A stretch of DNA of 30,944 nucleotides from Dimargaris cristalligena (Eukaryota > Kickxellomycota > Dimargaritomycetes > Dimargaritales > Dimargaritaceae), in assembly GCA_027576995.1 (NCBI GenBank), contig JANBQC010000330.1, forward strand, positions 1 to 30,944. Direction: 5' to 3'. The position numbers were made by a program, and so were the translations under genes. Below the pieces are notes generated by a model that searched no databases, was not told where the DNA came from, and was given only the letters and a program-made list of their open reading frames with translations. Below are positions 1-9,423 of the stretch, one piece after another (within the stretch, counting starts at the first letter, position 1; the number at the start of each line of letters is the position of its first letter).

Positions 1-1
1 C

Positions 2-205
2 AAGGTGGTCATTCGGCCCGAACCCTCCGCTTTGGCCGAGGCCCAGCGTCGCATCGCCCCCCAGGACGACCCCGCCAGCGGCGTCACCAGCGAGTCGCTG
101 GCCAACCGGGATATCAAGGCCACCCATGCTGAAGTATTGGCGATGAGCGCCACCCGGTCCCAGGATGTGCAGAACCTGGTGTCCGCCTTCGTGGCCTTCC
201 TATAG
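2..205 (+). CDS. 3' end of an unidentified gene (partial)
   Basis: An open frame enters from the left edge (first full codon at base 2) and ends at a TAG at 203-205, giving the last 67 residues of a protein. The codons are GC-rich and CpG-rich like the certain genes here and unlike the AT-rich DNA that follows, which supports real coding. The tail is charged and probably helical, ending in a hydrophobic stretch (NLVSAFVAFL). I do not recognise the family; 67 residues are too few. A GTG at base 5 is in frame but there is no reason to take it as a start. Confidence 0.65.
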   Translation, partial: KVVIRPEPSALAEAQRRIAPQDDPASGVTSESLANRDIKATHAEVLAMSATRSQDVQNLVSAFVAFL

Positions 206-1624
206 TAGTAGAAGGAGTCTTGGTGGTAATTACGATCCATTGGAAATCTTACCTTGAATACATGTTGTTGTTGTTGCTGTATATTGACGTTAAATGTATT
301 GGGGTCTACGACGCAGGGTCGGGTAAGACGCCCTTTCATCTAAAAAATAAAGAATTATATAATTGAGGAAACGGCATGTGCACCTAATATAGTTAATGTT
401 GGAAATATAAATATGATGGTAAACGCAAGTGTCTTCAGATACAACTAAAAAGATTTAAAGAAGAGAGAAAGAACCGCAAGGGGCAAAGCTAGATGCCCGT
501 GGTTGGTTTTATTGTATTGGAAATAGCAGCAATAATGATAAAAACGTTGTTCCGAGTATAGGGTGATATGATCATAGATAGAGAATAGTCCCCGGGATTA
601 GGACGGACCAATCAGAGTAAAGGATTCGGACGGACGGGAGAAATGAATTTCCAACAGTTAATCCAGAGTGTTAGGTTATATCGTTGCTATTCTGATATTT
701 GGCGATTATTATTTCCTAAATAAAAGCCACATCCTCATTCAGGCAGACATGCTACCCTGTAATTAAATGTGTATTCCGACTGAACGAATTGAAATTATCA
801 CCCATGTGTAATACTCTGGTAAAGTGTGAGTATCCAACTTCGAACCCCTGGGCTACTCCATGAGTCGGTAATGATATGTGAGAAGTTCATTCAGGCTGTA
901 AAGCGAAAAATCCATTGGATGAGGCCAATATTACTGGTTAAAAGCCATTCTCATATATTCTCGCCCATACGTGTATTATGTAAAACCTTATAGAGCTAGT
1001 TTGAATTTTATCCATATCATGTAATATAATATTCAGAATAATCGGATAATAGACTCTAAAGACTTTAATACAGATTGTAAAGTGCATTTCTAAAACCCCA
1101 AGTAAGAGTATTATTGAGACTTACTGGATTGACATTATATAATACTTGTTGGAGTGTAAGAAGCATCTGGTACAATGTAGTAACCTGAAAACAACTACAA
1201 GAATCTACTTGGCTGGTCAGTCACCAAGGGGTTTGGCTTGACAACTATGACAGGCGTAGTCGTATCTATAGCAAAATGTAGACGGCTTTTACAAGCTTTA
1301 ATTTTTCCATCTCTTTAGCAATCGAAAATCAGAATGTGTATCTTAAAGTGCGTATTTTTTCCCTTATACATTGAGTTGGCTATTTCAAATATTTAAGGAC
1401 AGACAGATACAACCACGACTGCAAATTGCCCCCCCCTAAAAAAACTACACAAAGTGGGAGAGAACGAGAGATGTGGTGGCAAAAATATGAAGTTCACCGC
1501 ATAAAAGATTATATTTAAATGTGTAGGTTCGATACAATCGTGCTGAAGGAACAGCTGCATGGAATTGACCCAGTCAGCCACAAGTCCGTTAAAAATGATG
1601 AGGTAATAGAGACGCCCCCAGGAT
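206..1624. other. intergenic, AT-rich, with one MITE-like element
   Basis: About 1.4 kb without a supportable gene, lying between the 3' ends of the partial gene and SRP19 (convergent). The only structure I can support is the 150-bp inverted-repeat element at 871-1020. The short open frame at 1393-1581 (-) has no protein-like character. Confidence 0.6.
871..1020 (+). mobile_element. MITE-like element, copy 1
   Basis: This 150-bp segment begins ATGATATG and ends CATATCAT, exact reverse complements; the inverted match continues imperfectly inward to about 33 nt (GGCTGTAAAG at the left against CTTATAGAGC at the right). Its interior shares AAAAATCC, ATGAGGC and AATATTACTGGTTAAAA with the elements at 12543-12690 and 29282-29431 (the latter on the opposite strand). 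It has no coding capacity, so if it moved it needed a transposase from elsewhere. This is the most diverged copy. The family is not one I can name. Confidence 0.7.
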
Positions 1625-2910
1625 TTAAACTAAGTTTCTGCCCTTCCGACCATTTTTCTTGGCTTGGCGTTCCGCCTTTGCTGAAGGTTTTTTAGACGAC
1701 GGGGGAGCACTAGAGGATGCGGAGCCACCCGATTCAATGGCCATGGCCGACGATTTCGCATGGGTTGGTTGGGGCGGGTCTTCCATTAGTTGCTTAAGTT
1801 GCTTGGCCACTTCCTCTTCAGTCATATCCAGCTCATCAATGGTGAGGGTTTCCATGATCTCCGGTAGGAGACGTGCCACCTTTCGGTAGAGAGATTTTCC
1901 TATTCGTTCAAATAGAGTTAATCATATATGTTTAGGGGATTAGGGACTTGTGGCTGCAATATCGGTATTGTAAATTTTTTGGAGCTCATTCGAGTGCAGA
2001 TGTATGGGCCGCCGGGGGAAATTGTCGTAGTATTAGGGTGGGGGGCGAAAGAGGTACGTAGGGCATGTCACTTACGGTCTGTAATAGACGAATTGAGCAA
2101 TTGTCCGCCTTCGTGCCGTAATTGGACCTTGACTCGCCCAGGGTTTAAAAAGTCGCGGGGGTGGATCTTGTCGGGCTGGGGTCATTGGAATTCCAATGTA
2201 TTCATAAGTATGTGTTAAAATCGGCTGATCAATATTGACGATTCACATGATGGTGGTTGCGAGTAAGGGAGGAGGGTCGCTGTTTTGGGATATCCGTTAG
2301 ATTAGTTCGTAGATGAGAATACAATAAATTAGATATATAAAAATAGGCGCTTACCTCAAAGAGCAACTCAAGGTGAAGGTCGCTAACCGCTTCGGCGAGA
2401 TGGCGAACTCGGGGCCGCTCCACGGCCAAATCCAGGTTCACGCGACGGCCTTCCTCGATGGAATGGTTACGATCAAAATAAAGGGGGTAGAGGCACACCC
2501 AACTAGCCACACAACACAGGCGAAGAAGGGATAATGAAGGTTAGACGCGTCGGAGAACAAACCATATAGGATTCGAGGGGAAAGGTCAGCAAACGTAGTT
2601 TGCATTATTACATGGGCAGAAACCCAGCGGGCCAACGACCGATTCGCGGGATCGAGATAGGACCAAGGACCATGTGGGGTGAAGGAGTAGTGGCCCCTCG
2701 TATAGGAAGTGCATGTGAACATTAAGCGAGCGGCATCTCAACTTACTCTTTGAATCGGGCGTCATCGGTCACGTATTTGACGTTGTGGTGTCCGAGGTCG
2801 GCAGGCAAGGAGGTCGGCACTAGTGGTAGGGGAAAGTCCATGTTGTCGATGTCGTCGTCATCGTCTTCGATGGTGACCATTGGGGCCTTGCCTTTTGATG
2901 GGGGAACCAT
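1625..2910 (-). CDS. SEC65: Signal recognition particle 19 kDa subunit (SRP19/Sec65)
   Basis: Four exons on the minus strand: 2910-2747, 2502-2355, 2175-2076 and 1899-1625, joining in phases 2, 0 and 1 to give 228 residues. Introns start GTAAGT, GTAAGC and GTAAGT. SRP19 binds the SRP RNA helices and lets SRP54 assemble, for co-translational targeting to the ER. Family marks, in order: an acidic N-terminus (EDDDDDID); DWVCLYPLYFDRN at the first junction, the usual IYP-Y-(D/N) start; SIEEGRR and AVERP; then HPRDF and GRVKVQLRHEGG across exon 3; then DRKSLYRKVARLLPEI at the last junction, as in the family's RKS...P end. The C-terminus is a Lys-rich tail, as in many SRP19 proteins. The start is the ATG at 2910; TTTACAG just upstream could be an acceptor of a 5' leader intron. 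Human SRP19 is 144 residues and yeast Sec65 273, so this length is in range. Confidence 0.93.
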
Positions 2911-4435
2911 ATTGCTGTAAACGGAATCACGAATATGCAATTGGGGGATCGGAGGTGCAATATACTAATCAGGAATAGAGATATACTTAGCAAATGAAAA
3001 TAGTTAAAGGTAATATTTGCGAATGGGGCATTCGAAAGATGGAGAGTTTAGTAAGTCCATACTAGGCTTAGAGACGAGGGTGGCTCAAAGATGGTGCAGC
3101 AGCCCCATATTCCGGACGCGCGGGATGTACCAAGCGCATAGTATAGGGCCGGATTCAATTATTCAATTTAATACCAGCATACTTCGCTGGGATCCCAATA
3201 CATTATTTCAATCGAAGCACAGGCACAACTCCCATTATATTTCACGCCGACATATGCCTTTAAAAAACGGAGTAATCTTGGCAGTTGACTTGAGCGGTAA
3301 AACCATTCCCCGGGGCAGACTAAACCACCCTCTACCTGGAATCTATATTTGGCACCCTAGCCTCAGACAGTGTAGCCAAGTGTAGCACTAAATTCTGCCC
3401 ACCTTTAACTATAAGAGCAGTTCTCCGACTAACCCAAGTAACAAGACGTGTGAACTGTATGTTAAATTAATCTCACCAAAGGATGTAATAGTTCGAGAAT
3501 TTAAAAGGCTGGTTTCAGTGCCATACACATAAGAATGGTAAATTATACTGAGTGAGAAACAATGTGGCCCGTATTTGTGGGGAGACACCACTGCAATTCA
3601 AATCGGGATAAACTGTGTTGCATTGGTGTGGGCGAAGGCTGGCACACCTGGATAGTAAGTTTATAGGGTAAAATATACGGAAAATTTATTGTGAACCGGT
3701 AAAGCCAGTCTCACCGAGCGAGTTTTTTATTGTGTGGCCGCCGTGGACCTCCCCCGTGCGGGTTTACAAGGGTTGAGGAGAAGGGGGACGCCGACTTCTC
3801 TGCCAATGTCGGAGATTTGATTTTCCTATTTTAGCCGACCCGAAGGTGTAGAGTGGGACTTCAAAACCACCATTGAGCGTAGCCTGTACCACCAATTTTT
3901 ACACGGGGCGTGACCTGTTGACCAATATATAACGCGGGTTCACCTTGCGGTATAGGTGCCGCTAAAATACCAACGCGGGCTTACAGGGAAGAGGGGGGAG
4001 AATAGTCCGGATTCATTGTTCCCCTTCCTGTCGGTGATTAATTCGTGCGGTCGTTCCACTTCATTACACACCCGGGGTTATATTTCGAGTACAAGGGCGC
4101 CATATCCACACGCACACATAGATGTTGCTTTACCACACTATTAACTAATGTCTAACCGCTCCTGTACGCAGTGTAATTCGCTATCTAAGGTGCGTTTTCA
4201 ATCTCCCGGGAGGACCCGCTTCTTCTGCGTCCAATATTATACATCCGCGTGGACTATCCGGCTTGGTATACACAGGTTCATATATAAAAAGAATAGGCCG
4301 CCCACGATTAGCCCCATCTCCCTCTCTTTTTCTATATATTGCCAAGTCCTATACCCTACAAAATCTGGGTTTCCGGTTCAACTGGCCTATTTTCATACTC
4401 AACTCCGTAGAAGTCCCCGTCCCTAGTAATCCCTG
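2911..4435. other. divergent intergenic region, SRP19 / F-box-like gene
   Basis: About 1.5 kb between two divergent starts, so it must hold both promoters. The 122-codon frame at 3017-3385 (+) starts well, but its sequence lacks protein-like periodicity or a known motif and I do not count it. A strong TATA-like run lies at 4281-4290. Nothing else is recognisable. Confidence 0.5.
4281..4290 (+). promoter_or_regulatory. TATA box candidate for the F-box-like gene
   Basis: TATATAAAAA lies 146 bases before the ATG at 4436, followed by a pyrimidine-rich leader (CCATCTCCCTCTC...). Position and sequence fit a TATA element; the transcription start is not known. Confidence 0.5.
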
Positions 4436-5883
4436 ATGAATCTCTTCCTTGCCGTTGCCTCTACAGTAAGCTTACGCTTTGCACTGCTAGGACTGCTTGC
4501 CCCATTCGGTACAACGCACCCTACATTTTCCCAACAAGACCTGCTGGGAGAACTCCCATTTGAGGTACAAACCTTGTTAACCGACCATTTGAACACTCAG
4601 TCTATAGTCCAGCTTGCACTAGTCTGCTCGCGGTTTAATTCGGTGGCTAGAGATGGGCTGCACCAAAGTCGAAATACGGTAAGTGCACGGTGGTTTCTAC
4701 AGTGACCTATTACATGTATCCGGGGGAGTGGGGTGGGGGGGGGAGGGGGGTGTTTGCGTTTAAACCCATCCAATTTGCGCACATGGTATGTGGCTTATTT
4801 CACCATTACTAAAAATTATTCTTCTGGGTAGATTATTTATTTTCTTTCGTTGGCCACTTGGTGGTTTAGGTCACTGGTAAGATACGCACCTTCATGGGTA
4901 TGCCAGAAACTGATATAAATGCCAAGCTTAGTAGCGTCCTGCCAACCCCTGCCAAACGAATCGAGACTCTTCTCGATATTATTCGACCTTTTGAACTTTC
5001 GGCCTATCAGTCCATGGTGGTCTCAGTCCTGGAGTACCACCGTGTAGACCTGCGCGGCCAACCGTACGATGCTTTGGATAATGTCCCCGCCGAAGGCACT
5101 CCTGGTCCCTATGCCAGGCTGGCTCCCCATTTGCGGAGTGGGCTAGACCAACTGGCCACCAACTGGCAGTATCTCGACTACCGGGCCCTAAACCAGCAGC
5201 AAAAGATTGCCCTGAACCCCATCTGGGGTCTCATAGCCCAGGGTGAACTGGCCGACTTGGGCTGCGTTTGGAATAGTCTATTTGACCTACCGTTTAATTC
5301 CCTTGAGCCACTCCAGCTAAAGGCGCGCATGTTAGCCATGCAGCGCGACACGCTCGATGCCAACCCAAACTACGCAGAGACCATCCCCGATGCCCAATGG
5401 TGGGCAATCACCCGGGACTTTGTCATCCCCAGTTTGGTGGTTGTTCTGATGGAAGAAGGCCAAAGTGCCTGGCTAGTTAATTTTTTGAAATCCAAGTTGA
5501 AAACGGATCCCCTGGTGGACCTCACCATCCTTTTGACCACTATTTTCCTACTCGAACGTGACGAATACCCATCTGACGCGGGGTTTATCGAATACCTCGG
5601 TGGGCTATATGATACCAACTACCGGAACATGTACCTGCAATGCATGGGTGACTTTGGCCATAATCGGGCCCAGGTCACACTTATTGCGAAATGGCAAGTG
5701 ACTCCAACCACCCTACCTGATTCATCCATCTGTGACAGCACTCTATACGACTCTCTAAAGTTATTTGTATCGGCAGATACTGTAGCCTTTCGCCTACTGC
5801 AAACAACGGTACCTGAAAATCTCCAAAGTGACCAGTTCTGGCGCAATGATTTAGTCACCGATGAATACAGCGAGCGAGTATGA
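4436..5883 (+). CDS. Leader peptide plus F-box-like motif protein
   Basis: Two exons, 4436-4678 and 4870-5883, joined in phase 0 across a 191-nt GTAAGT...TTTAG intron, give 418 residues. Residues 2 to about 25 are hydrophobic (LFLAVASTVSL then FALLGLLAPF), like a signal peptide or signal anchor. Directly after it comes an F-box-like stretch, about residues 37-65: LGELPFEVQTLLTDHL and IVQLALVCSRFNSVA, matching the LP-E-------L----L-----VC--F pattern. The rest (about 330 residues) is mostly helical-looking, has no repeat I can see (no LRR, WD or kelch), and is not recognised. F-box proteins normally act in the cytosol or nucleus with Skp1-cullin ligases, so a secretory leader is odd. Either the leader is not functional, or the family has been moved to a secreted role, or the start is wrong. 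Gene structure is well supported by the open exons and the splice sites. Confidence 0.75.
4722..4750 (+). other. G-rich tract, possible G-quadruplex, in an intron
   Basis: Within the intron of the F-box-like gene are four G runs of 5, 4, 9 and 6 bases separated by 1 to 3 bases, on the sense strand and about 43 nt after the 5' splice site. The loops fit an intramolecular G-quadruplex in DNA or pre-mRNA. Confidence 0.6.
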
Positions 5884-6561
5884 TATCTTATGAATACACA
5901 TTACCAATACTCCCCTTATCATTCCTTACATTCAATAGATATGGGGTACGAAGTAGGCGGTGGCTGACTTAAATTGGGAAGAAGTTCAATCCGCCCATAC
6001 CCCAGAGTCGATTTGCTAATTAAAAATACCCTCCAGTCACCTTTCCTTTAACATTGAAATTAAAATTAATATTCTAGCCGTTTTATGCATGCCTTTCCTA
6101 GCTTAATTATACATTGAAATCCCAACACGCTATTCATTTTAAGGGAGTATATATTCGGAACTGACATCTTAGTATGATTAAGCCTAAGCAGCACCACTGG
6201 AGGCACGCAGAGCCTAGAGACGGAGGGAGAAGCGGCCACTTGACTTTCCACATTGAGCGAAAAGTTAGGACGTCTGCCCCCATGCCAAAAGTAATCGAAC
6301 GATAGGTATTAGCTAGTTACCATGCGAGAATTCATTATTAGTTTTCCATGGAAAAGATTTGTGGGACCACGCTCAGGCACCCCACCGTTTAATTAATACT
6401 TCGCTATACCGATTTATTTCGAATCTATATGGTGTACTGATATGGAAAAATAAAAGGCGGGGCTATATAAGAGCTAAATCGTAAAAATAGATAGGTTCGG
6501 GATACAGTTTACCGGGACAGATGCAGTATTTGCCTGGGCCACTTTCCACTTGATCCGACGC
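5884..6561. other. convergent intergenic, nothing recognised
   Basis: About 680 bases between the stop codons of the F-box-like gene and the mS26 gene. AT-rich, with no RNA gene, repeat or open frame I can support. Confidence 0.5.
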
Positions 6562-7590
6562 CTATTCCTGCTTAGCCGGGCTATCCGCCGCATCTGCTTC
6601 GTGGCCGAAAGTCTCTGTGAAGCCCTGCTCAAAGGCATCCATACCGAGACGGCCGTTGCCGTCCACCCCGTTCATGAAAGCCTCCAGCTGGTCCATCCGA
6701 CGGCTCTGCATGTCGGGGCTGACTTCCTGGACGCGGAAATCACGGAGGGTAGTCCGCGTCACAAACGAAGTGATATCGGCATTATCCCCGCCGTTCTCCT
6801 CCGCGCCCAACAAGTACGGTGACTGGGCGGCCGGTTCCATGGCAATGCGCTGCAGATGGTCATCGATGTTATCGCGGGTCACAAAGTGCTGGGCGTTGTA
6901 AAAGAGGTCCACCATACGGGCCCGCAGTTCCCGCCGGTAGTGCGCATCCACATCGCGCCGGTTCTGTTGGCGCCGGGTGTGGCGATCGGCCAGGAAACGG
7001 GCCTTATCTTCCGGGGTACTGAAACTCTGCACCAATTTGGATTCAATCGGGGCATCTTTCATAATGGTCGAGCCCTCCGCGTTGAGGAGATTTTCCGCCG
7101 AAAACGGATCCCGGGCCACCCGGGTCTGGAACTCCTGGCGCTCCGCCGCCTTCTGGGTCTGGGCCGCCTCCACTCGTTCCACCTCGGCCCGCTGGGCCTT
7201 TTCGGCCGCGTGGCGACGCCGGTCCGCCAGACCCAGCGAACGGGCCCGGTACTCGTAGCGGATCTTGGTCATTTCCAGCCGATAGGCCTTCTCCGGGGTG
7301 GCTTGGGCCGGCACCGGGGCGGACTGACGTTGGGACGGCTTGGGTAGATCCTTCAAAGTCATGGGGGGCTTCTTGGCCCGATGGTTGCGGGGCCAATTCT
7401 TAGGGGGGGCAAACCCCGGGGCGTACCCACACACCCCCGGAACGTAGGAATCTTCCGTAGGGGGTTGGAAATCTCTGGGCTTGTTTGGTACCGAGGGAAT
7501 CACGCTCGAGGCCCGTTGGGCTAGACGGGGCGCCGTCGAGAAAGCCCGGATCCGCGAGGCCATGTGAAGTGACGGGGAAATGGGATTCAT
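6562..7590 (-). CDS. PET123: Mitochondrial small-subunit ribosomal protein mS26 (Pet123-like)
   Basis: Single exon, 342 residues from the ATG at 7590 or 333 from the better-placed ATG at 7563 (MASRIRAFSTAPRLAQRA), which gives a typical Arg/Ser-rich, acid-free mitochondrial presequence. The middle (about residues 100-250) is a long, highly charged helix with YRLEMTKIRYEYRARS, then STIMKDAPIESKLVQSFSTP and RELRARMVDLFYNAQHFVT. By recall these line up in order with the yeast Pet123 segments TIM..., the SPEE/TPED step, and LNLYH-A--F-VTE. The family is a structural protein of the mitochondrial 37S subunit, near the mRNA exit side. The C-terminus here is acidic (GHEADAADSPAKQE). Fungal Pet123 proteins are about 300-350 residues, so the length fits. 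The alignment is from memory, so the assignment is good but not certain. Confidence 0.72.
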   Translation of the reverse strand: MNPISPSLHMASRIRAFSTAPRLAQRASSVIPSVPNKPRDFQPPTEDSYVPGVCGYAPGFAPPKNWPRNHRAKKPPMTLKDLPKPSQRQSAPVPAQATPEKAYRLEMTKIRYEYRARSLGLADRRRHAAEKAQRAEVERVEAAQTQKAAERQEFQTRVARDPFSAENLLNAEGSTIMKDAPIESKLVQSFSTPEDKARFLADRHTRRQQNRRDVDAHYRRELRARMVDLFYNAQHFVTRDNIDDHLQRIAMEPAAQSPYLLGAEENGGDNADITSFVTRTTLRDFRVQEVSPDMQSRRMDQLEAFMNGVDGNGRLGMDAFEQGFTETFGHEADAADSPAKQE

Positions 7591-8341
7591 GGTTATACAA
7601 GATTAGCGACCGCCAGCGAGGAGTTGTTAGCAAAAGAATGGGTCCTTTGACAGAGGAGGAATCGAAAGAGAACAGTGGTGGGTGGGCCGGCTGGTTCCGC
7701 TTGGTTAAAATCAGACTGGTAGGATTCCTTGCGGTTGATCAGAATGGGGAGGAAACTCCGGCCTGATCAGGCAGTATAGTATGTATGCGGTAGGTCTTGC
7801 TCTTACTTATTATCCATCCTAATGAATAACAGCCAGAATGTTCACGATGTGGAGAGCAGCGATTAGGGTACGCCTGGTGAATTGATATTATATTCACGTG
7901 ATTTTAACCGCGGCATTTATTATACGCATTATGCATGTCATATGTAGACTATAGGAGCATAGGCTGAACGGGTTAACCCGCCAACACCTGAAGTCAGGAA
8001 GAATGGGTTTACGAGTCGCTGTGGATTATAGTCTGAATTAGTGAGAAGGCGACGACGGATGTGCTATGGAGGAAGCAGCAGCGCCCTTTTGTCCACCGTC
8101 AACCACTCAATGCAACACGATCTCAACAAGCAACATCCAGAGGGGCTTTTTTACCTTCCCTAGACTCACACTGCGTGTCCCAATCGTTAATACTCCCCAA
8201 CTCTTCCGCGCTCCCTTGATTATCCCTATTCCTTTCTGTGGCAGCTTCTGTTCTTGTAATTCACGGCATACCTACCTTCTGCGCATTCGTCCATTTCCAC
8301 CTCTCCCCTATTTTCCCACCAGCCCACCTACCCTAATCAAC
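7591..8341. other. divergent intergenic region, mS26 / TIM10
   Basis: About 750 bases between two divergent starts, so both promoters are here. Bases from about 8070 to 8341 are C/T-rich, as expected for the leader of TIM10; an open frame starting at 8066 simply reads through this leader into TIM10 exon 1 and is not taken as an N-terminal extension. Confidence 0.55.
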
Positions 8342-8934
8342 ATGAGCTTCTCTGGCATGTTCGGACGTGGCGGAAACGCCGGCATTTCTGCCCAGCAGTC
8401 CCAGGCTAACCTTATGATGGCCGAGCAGGAAATCGAAATGGTCACTGATCTGTTTAACCGGTAAGTCGAACTCCCAGGGTTCTTTATGGCTGGGCACATT
8501 ATGCCTCTAGCTATACCATACGGTTTGTCGACGTGCCCTGTTGTTAGCCTGACCAACTCATTCTCCCCTTCCACATACTACACGTTGGCTTTCGATTGAT
8601 ATCCACCGAACACACTATCACTGCAGCTTTGAATCGGCCTAAACTCACTATATACCCGCTCACCATAATAACCCAACGACTATTTTGACTATGCTGAATT
8701 GTTAATACCGGGGAACCCCCTATTTACACTTTCACTATTAGTGTCTCCGATTCCTGTTTGAAGAAGTGCATTCCCGACGACTATCTCGAAGCCGACCTCA
8801 ACAAGGGCGAGTCCGTCTGCCTCGACCGCTGTGTATCCAAATTCTTCGAAGTCAACAAGAAAGTGGGTGCCAAGCTGCAGGAAATCTCCGGTCAGAATCA
8901 GGCCAACGCCAACCGGTCCGGAGGACTCTTCTAA
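8342..8934 (+). CDS. TIM10: Mitochondrial small Tim chaperone Tim10
   Basis: Exons 8342-8460 and 8742-8934, joined in phase 2 (CG/T, Arg40) across a 281-nt GTAAGT...TTAG intron, give 103 residues. The twin CX3C motif of small Tims is complete: C45-LKK-C49 and C66-LDR-C70, 16 residues apart. The flanks [18 protein letters not shown] and VGAKLQE are those of Tim10 rather than Tim8, 9 or 13. Tim10 pairs with Tim9 in a hexamer in the intermembrane space and passes hydrophobic precursors to Tim22 and the SAM complex; its disulfides are formed by Mia40. The N-terminus (about 20 Gly/Ser-rich residues, MFGRGGN) resembles fungal Tim10. Neither exon alone makes a full motif, so the splice is required. 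Confidence 0.95.
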
Positions 8935-9423
8935 GGTTCAGCAAAAAAATAACCCCCAGCTGAGAAACACCCTTTGGCCGATAATGTTTTTACGGAATTT
9001 GGTCAATTTTTATATATATAAAATATAACCTGCCGAAATAGGCTGTATTCACACATTTATGTCTATAAATTTCGGAGTGCCCTTCCCCCTCTTCCGCCAG
9101 GTAGATGTCATTCGAATTCTCTCCGATTAGAGTACGGTTTCCAATGCGGTTCAGACAGGATATGGTCCCTTAAATGGATATATGCCAACGATTTCCATAA
9201 TCGGCACTACTATGGAGTGGCCCATTAATTATACTGGTGATTTAATTAGTAATTAAGACAATGGGATAGTAAATGTAATGTGCTTCGGTAAAAGGAAATC
9301 GTAATAGTACGGGGAAGTAATTTGCAAGAAATACTCGTAATCGAATCAGAAATTTCGATTATAATGGGTCGGGTCCGAACGAGACCCCCTCCCCATCAGT
9401 AAAAAACGGTTTCTATATCCCCT
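8935..9423. other. convergent intergenic, nothing recognised
   Basis: About 490 bases between the stops of TIM10 and GDA1, AT-rich, with a TATATATATAAAATATAA run near 9011 that may serve 3'-end formation of TIM10. No gene seen. Confidence 0.45.

Noticed and set aside
790..860. tRNA-like GGGGTTCGAA on the minus strand
   Set aside because: The T-arm-like string is not followed by a matching acceptor stem, and no anticodon arm can be folded at the right distance.
3017..3385. 122-codon open frame on + upstream of the F-box-like gene
   Set aside because: No motif, no GC-rich codon pattern like the real genes, and it lies where both divergent promoters should be.
3640..3720. Possible fourth MITE copy (AACCGGTAAAGCCAGTCTC)
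   Set aside because: Only the middle resembles the element; the inverted ends are missing, so the match may be chance.
6856..7347. 163-codon open frame on + inside the mS26 gene
   Set aside because: Antisense shadow; the minus-strand frame has the presequence and the Pet123-like blocks.
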